17,228 bases of DNA. Source: CAYWNA01 sp964459305. GTDB lineage: Bacteria > Planctomycetota > Planctomycetia > Pirellulales > Pirellulaceae. Each line of letters starts with the position of its first letter. Position 1 is the first letter of the stretch. The DNA lies in the NCBI GenBank assembly GCA_964459305.1, contig CAYWNA010000280.1, forward strand, positions 1-17,228. Reading direction: 5' to 3'. Both the position numbers and the translations under genes were made by a program. Below the pieces are notes generated by a model, which made no database searches, had not been told where the DNA came from, and saw only the letters and a list, made by a program, of their open reading frames with translations. This document shows, piece by piece, positions 13,994 through 17,228 of this stretch.

Positions 13994-15436
13994 CTATTTC
14001 GCCGTCGATGCGGCTGTGCCTTTCTTAGGCTTCACCCGTCGTTTCTTCCGCTTTGGGCCAATGTCACTTGGTGTCTCTGCATCCACCGACTTCAAGAACG
14101 CCAGCAGAGTCGCCTCCATTGCATCGGCTTTCGGTTTGCGTTCATTCGCGGTGTCTCGGTCTTGCTCTGTTGGGTTCTCGCCAACGTGGTAGAGTTCGCG
14201 TCGAGCGACCGTGCCGTCAGCTCGCCAGAAGACCATGAGTTTGTAGTCACCCTGGCGAATGGCGGAAAACCTACGGCCGGGACGGTGGAAGAAAACCGCG
14301 TCGTCAGTACGGCCCAGTTTGGTGACGCTCGGATCGTCGAACAGCTTACGAAAGCTGACGCCATCGACGTCGCTTGTTAGCGTTTCACGGCTACCCTTCC
14401 CACCGGCCATGTCGTAGAAGGTTGGCAGGAAGTCATAACCGACGACAGGCGTGTGGCAGACACTGCCCGCGGAGATGCCGGGGCCGCGTGCCAGGAACGG
14501 AACGCGGATGCCGCCCTCGTACAGGCTGTGCTTGGCACCTGTCAGAGGATGGTTGGTTGCCGTGCGATTGGGGTCGCCTCCGGGTACGGTCCCTCTGCCA
14601 CCGTTGTCGGCCGTGAAGAAGACATAGGTGTTCCCCTCAATGCCAAGTTCATTGATGGCTTCAAGCACGCGTCCAACGCCATCGTCTAGTTCTTCCATCA
14701 TGGCCGCCCAAGCCTGCGAGTAGCCGCGGTCGGGAGCTCCTTTTGCCTCGTATTTCGCCAGAGTCTCCTGTTTGCACACCACGGAAAGGTGCTGGGCGTA
14801 GTAGCTGATCTGAACGTAGAACGGCCTCTCGGCCTGCGTCCCATCACGCATAAACTGAATGGCTCGATCGGTCACTGTCCGTGTGCGTTTGGCATCGTCG
14901 TTGTCGATGAAGTGTGGCGGCCCGTCCTCGTGTCCACCTTTCACGCCGAGCGTGGCCGGCATGCCACCCGTATTATTGCCCGTCATGCCGTCGCTGGCAT
15001 CGTAGCCGCACTGTTCAGGAGTCGAGATCATCTGCTCGCCCCACTTGCCAAAATGGGCGCATCGGTAGTTGGAATCTGCCAGTTTGAGTGCCTTGGGGAT
15101 CGTCATGTGTTCGGCAGGTACCCACTTGCTCTTGAACTCGCTGCCGCAACGGGCCGTGCTGGCACCGCAAAGGATGCTCCGCCGCGTAGGCGTGCAGAGC
15201 GGCGCAGGCGAGTAACCACTGGTGAACCGCATGCCTTCCATCGCCAGGCGGTTCATATTCGGTGTCTCAAGGTATCGCGAGACGGAAGCTGGTATCCGGG
15301 GGTCCGTCAAATGGGAGGTTTGGCTCCAGCCGTGGTCATCAGTGAGGATCAATACGATGTTGGGCGATGCGAGGGCGAGTTTTGCCGAGGCCAGTAATCC
15401 CAGGCACACAATGAAGAAGACGCTAGTTTGTCGCAT
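13994..15436 (-). CDS. S1-family sulfatase (formylglycine-dependent, secreted)
   Basis: A signal peptide (1-23) is followed by an alkaline-phosphatase-fold sulfatase of 480 residues. The catalytic formylglycine motif is C81 in PLCTPTR. The calcium site begins with D33-D34 in LTDDHGW, and D and N of FFTADNGG (about 273-278) are further metal ligands. The usual GKWHLG is instead HFGKWGEQ: K131 is kept but the His is replaced by Gly. The second active-site His appears in SYYAQHLSV. The last 25 residues are Lys/Arg-rich (KRKKRRVKPKK). It removes sulfate esters from a carbohydrate, and needs a separate maturation enzyme not seen here. GGAG lies 8 nt upstream of ATG 15436. It is followed by the giant glycosidase gene. 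Confidence 0.92.
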   Translation of the reverse strand: MRQTSVFFIVCLGLLASAKLALASPNIVLILTDDHGWSQTSHLTDPRIPASVSRYLETPNMNRLAMEGMRFTSGYSPAPLCTPTRRSILCGASTARCGSEFKSKWVPAEHMTIPKALKLADSNYRCAHFGKWGEQMISTPEQCGYDASDGMTGNNTGGMPATLGVKGGHEDGPPHFIDNDDAKRTRTVTDRAIQFMRDGTQAERPFYVQISYYAQHLSVVCKQETLAKYEAKGAPDRGYSQAWAAMMEELDDGVGRVLEAINELGIEGNTYVFFTADNGGRGTVPGGDPNRTATNHPLTGAKHSLYEGGIRVPFLARGPGISAGSVCHTPVVGYDFLPTFYDMAGGKGSRETLTSDVDGVSFRKLFDDPSVTKLGRTDDAVFFHRPGRRFSAIRQGDYKLMVFWRADGTVARRELYHVGENPTEQDRDTANERKPKADAMEATLLAFLKSVDAETPSDIGPKRKKRRVKPKKGTAASTAK

Positions 15437-15491
15437 GATTACTCCAACTCGTTAGGGATAGGGCGAGCGGCAGATGGAAGTTTACCATAGA

Positions 15492-15553
15492 AACCCGAAG
15501 CGTTAGCGAGGAATTGCACGTTTTCCGCTTCGTCCTCGCTAACGCTTCGGGTT
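15492..15553. repeat. Perfect 21-bp inverted repeat, AACCCGAAGCG-type
   Basis: Arms 15492-15512 and 15533-15553 are exact reverse complements across a 20-nt spacer. Each arm contains AACCCGAAGCGTTAGCGAGG (or its complement). It lies between the reductase stop (15580) and the sulfatase start, so a hairpin in the reductase 3' leader is likely. From memory, very similar sequences are scattered in planctomycete genomes. Confidence 0.85.
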
Positions 15554-15579
15554 ACTTCTTACGTGCCGCTCGCCTGAAC

Positions 15580-16473
15580 TCATTGGTCCAACGCCGCGAC
15601 ACGAGACTTGATCTCCTCGTACATGCCCGAAGGCAATGGGCCGCTCGCGGCGGCGGCGAGGTTCTCAGCCAGATGCTCTGGGTCGCAGGTGCCGACGATG
15701 GTGGTGTGGCAGTGGGGGTGGGAAAGCGTGGAACGCAAGATCAGCTCGGCTCGCTTCATGCCTTCAGGAAGAACCTCCTCGAGTTTCGCTCGCGTCCAGA
15801 TGTCGTTGAGTGCCGGGCGCTGGATCTCTGCTTCGGGACCGCCGTGAGCGATGCCGCCCCTTATGATGATCCCCGCACCGGCTTCTGCGGCTCTCGTGAT
15901 CCAATCGTGATGTTCAGGAGCCAAGCATGAGTAGGGGATCTGGAACGTGTCGAACACGCCAAGGTCAATCAGTGCAGGGAGGTGCGGCAGTGAACTGGAA
16001 ACGCCGATGAACCTGACGATGCCCTGATCACGAAAGCCCATAAGCAACTCGATCAGCCCTTCGCGTTGGAGCGTTTCGGCATCGCCGCCGTGGAATTGGA
16101 GGACATCCACGTAATCGGTCCGTAGACGCTGGAGGCTGGTCTCGATGTTTCGCTGAATCACGTCCTTTTTCCAAACGTGGTTGATCTCTATGTGGTCTTC
16201 GTGTTGGGTGTAGGCGCAGCCGCACTTGGTCGCCAAGTAGAACTCGCTTCGCCGCGAGTTGATGTACCGGCCGATTCGCTCCTCGCTGATTCCGTAGTCG
16301 GGCGCGGTGTCGACGAAATTGATACCGGCATCGAGTACCGAGTTCAGGAATCGGTCGGCATCTTCTTCACTGACGACGCGTACGCCCCAAGTCCGAGGGC
16401 CGCGAAGTCCCATGCTGCCGTAACCGAGTTGGGTGACTTCGAGATTCGTTCGGCCAAGTCTTCTTTTCATCAT
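15580..16473 (-). CDS. Aldo/keto reductase
   Basis: The 297-residue NAD(P)H-dependent oxidoreductase has a (beta/alpha)8 fold. The catalytic tetrad is visible: D55 (NFVDTAPDYG), Y60, K83 (LATKCG) and H128 (VLQFHGG). A nucleotide-binding-type stretch PSGMYEEI is near the C-terminus, and GVSSSLPHL lies at the GVSN position. No signal peptide is present, so it is cytoplasmic. AAGGA lies 12 nt before ATG 16473; a second ATG immediately follows. Its placement upstream of the sulfatase suggests reduction of a sugar or sugar aldehyde released from the polysaccharide, but this family is broad and the substrate is unknown. Confidence 0.9.
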   Translation of the reverse strand: MMKRRLGRTNLEVTQLGYGSMGLRGPRTWGVRVVSEEDADRFLNSVLDAGINFVDTAPDYGISEERIGRYINSRRSEFYLATKCGCAYTQHEDHIEINHVWKKDVIQRNIETSLQRLRTDYVDVLQFHGGDAETLQREGLIELLMGFRDQGIVRFIGVSSSLPHLPALIDLGVFDTFQIPYSCLAPEHHDWITRAAEAGAGIIIRGGIAHGGPEAEIQRPALNDIWTRAKLEEVLPEGMKRAELILRSTLSHPHCHTTIVGTCDPEHLAENLAAAASGPLPSGMYEEIKSRVAALDQ

Positions 16474-16496
16474 GTGCTTTCAATCCTTGTGGTAGC

Positions 16497-17084
16497 CTAA
16501 GTGCTTTCCCTGTACGGCCCGTAGCCGTAATACTTCGGGCGATCGTCGAGACGCACATGAAGCCACGACACCCCGCCCCCGGCAGTGCTGAGCCACACTG
16601 GCCGGGCTCCAACTCGCCGAGCCATCGCCTCGCCCACGGATCGCCATAGGGCGTGCCACTGCGAATCGGGGGCCTCACGCACGAAAGCTGCGAGATGCCC
16701 GTAGCTAGAGGGAGCAGCGAGCGGACATGGCACGACCATGATCGCATCCCTACCGAGATTTGGAAACACGATAACTTCTTCTTCGGACGCGGCCTCGAAG
16801 TGCTCGGCGAACGCTTCAGGGTCGGCACGCAGCGCTAAGCCAGGTCTGTCCAGGAGAACGAACTCAAACGGGCGACTCATGGTGGCGTTGGTGACGGGCG
16901 GTGTCTCCCAACGGAACGCCGCGTATGGGGCGTCTGCCAACTGTGCGTTGAACAGCGAGCGAAATCCGGCGTCGTCCGACCAGGCCCGCAGGACATCTGC
17001 GAAGCTGACGGGTTGCGCGTCGAGATAGACGGCGAAGTGCATACCGCGTTGGCCTGGCAGTTCCGCGCTTCGGAAACTCCACAT
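16497..17084 (-). CDS. Conserved hypothetical protein (DUF6940-like)
   Basis: The protein is 195 residues and soluble, without a signal peptide. From memory it resembles the DUF6940 family: MWSFRSAELPGQRG, PYAAFRWETPPVT, FEFVLLDRPGLA, SSYGHLAAFVREAP, VWLSTAGGGVSWLHVRLDDRPKYYGYGPYR. The function is unknown. Many Trp/His/Arg residues cluster in the last 40 residues. GAGG lies about 10 nt before ATG 17084. It ends 24 bp before the reductase start, so both may be co-transcribed. Confidence 0.75.
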   Translation of the reverse strand: MWSFRSAELPGQRGMHFAVYLDAQPVSFADVLRAWSDDAGFRSLFNAQLADAPYAAFRWETPPVTNATMSRPFEFVLLDRPGLALRADPEAFAEHFEAASEEEVIVFPNLGRDAIMVVPCPLAAPSSYGHLAAFVREAPDSQWHALWRSVGEAMARRVGARPVWLSTAGGGVSWLHVRLDDRPKYYGYGPYREST

Positions 17085-17169
17085 CCCTCACATCCTCTCT
17101 AACAAACGATCGGCGGCGAACACGGGATGGTTCCCACGCCGGCCAGCTTTCGATGCTCCGAGCCAATCT

Positions 17170-17228
17170 TCATTCAATTCCCCATTCCTGCGGGAACTCA
17201 GCCCGATCGAAACGCTCACGGACCTCCT
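17170..17228 (-). CDS. C-terminal fragment of an unidentified protein (partial at window edge)
   Basis: Reading inwards from 17228, the minus-strand frame encodes EVRERFDRAEFPQEWGIE followed by TGA at 17172-17170. This composition is typical of a real protein C-terminus. It lies 85 bp upstream of the DUF6940-like gene. Nothing of the family can be told. Confidence 0.4.
   Translation of the reverse strand, partial: EVRERFDRAEFPQEWGIE

Noticed and set aside
14789..15397. Plus-strand frame (202 codons) inside the sulfatase gene
   Set aside because: It is antisense of the sulfatase, whose catalytic motifs are certain.

Overview
The window looks like a chromosomal stretch from a planctomycete, probably of the Pirellulales type. 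I base this on gene content: an SHD1 domain fused to DUF1080 domains, an alternating golvesin-like/choice-of-anchor-D metalloprotease, an S1 sulfatase next to GH43 and lyase-like genes, a start resembling planctomycete DUF1580 proteins, and an AACCCGAAGCG...-type inverted repeat of a kind I associate with this phylum. No database search was possible, so all family names rest on motif recognition.

Left part (1-5876, + strand). A secreted modular protein with a metzincin-like zinc site runs in from the left edge. A gene-free stretch of about 650 bp follows, holding a degenerate 58-bp tandem repeat and two perfect palindromes. Next come an orphan sigma-54-type activator with a degenerate receiver domain (3256-4722) and an ECF-family sigma factor (5160-5876). 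These two regulators have no partner kinase or anti-sigma gene beside them.

Middle scar (about 5877-6990). This is a mosaic of broken pieces: the C-terminal part of a P-loop ATPase with a frameshift, a promoter and inverted repeat in front of a short ORF that begins like a DUF1580 protein, and the point where an alginate-lyase-family gene (start 7936, - strand) loses its 3' end. The likely explanation is debris of an integrative element, or a rearrangement.

Right part (8104-17228). A + strand methyltransferase converges on a - strand run of carbohydrate genes. In transcription order these are an aldo/keto reductase (16473-15580), a sulfatase (15436-13994), a very large SHD1-DUF1080-glycosidase-DUF1080 protein (13734-10921), a GH43 enzyme (10837-9899) and a polysaccharide-lyase-like secreted protein (9902-8973, overlapping GH43 by 4 bp). 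Nearly all carry signal peptides. Together they read as a small sulfated-polysaccharide degradation locus: the sulfatase removes sulfate, the GH-A and GH43 enzymes and the lyase-like protein cut the chain, and the reductase may handle released sugars. The truncated alginate-lyase-family gene may once have belonged to the same locus. Upstream of it are a small protein resembling DUF6940 and the last codons of another gene.

No rRNA, tRNA, CRISPR array or intact insertion sequence was found. The points most worth a second look are the giant four-domain glycosidase fusion, the receiver-degenerate sigma-54 activator next to a lone ECF factor, the mobile-element scar, and the sulfatase with an altered GKW motif.
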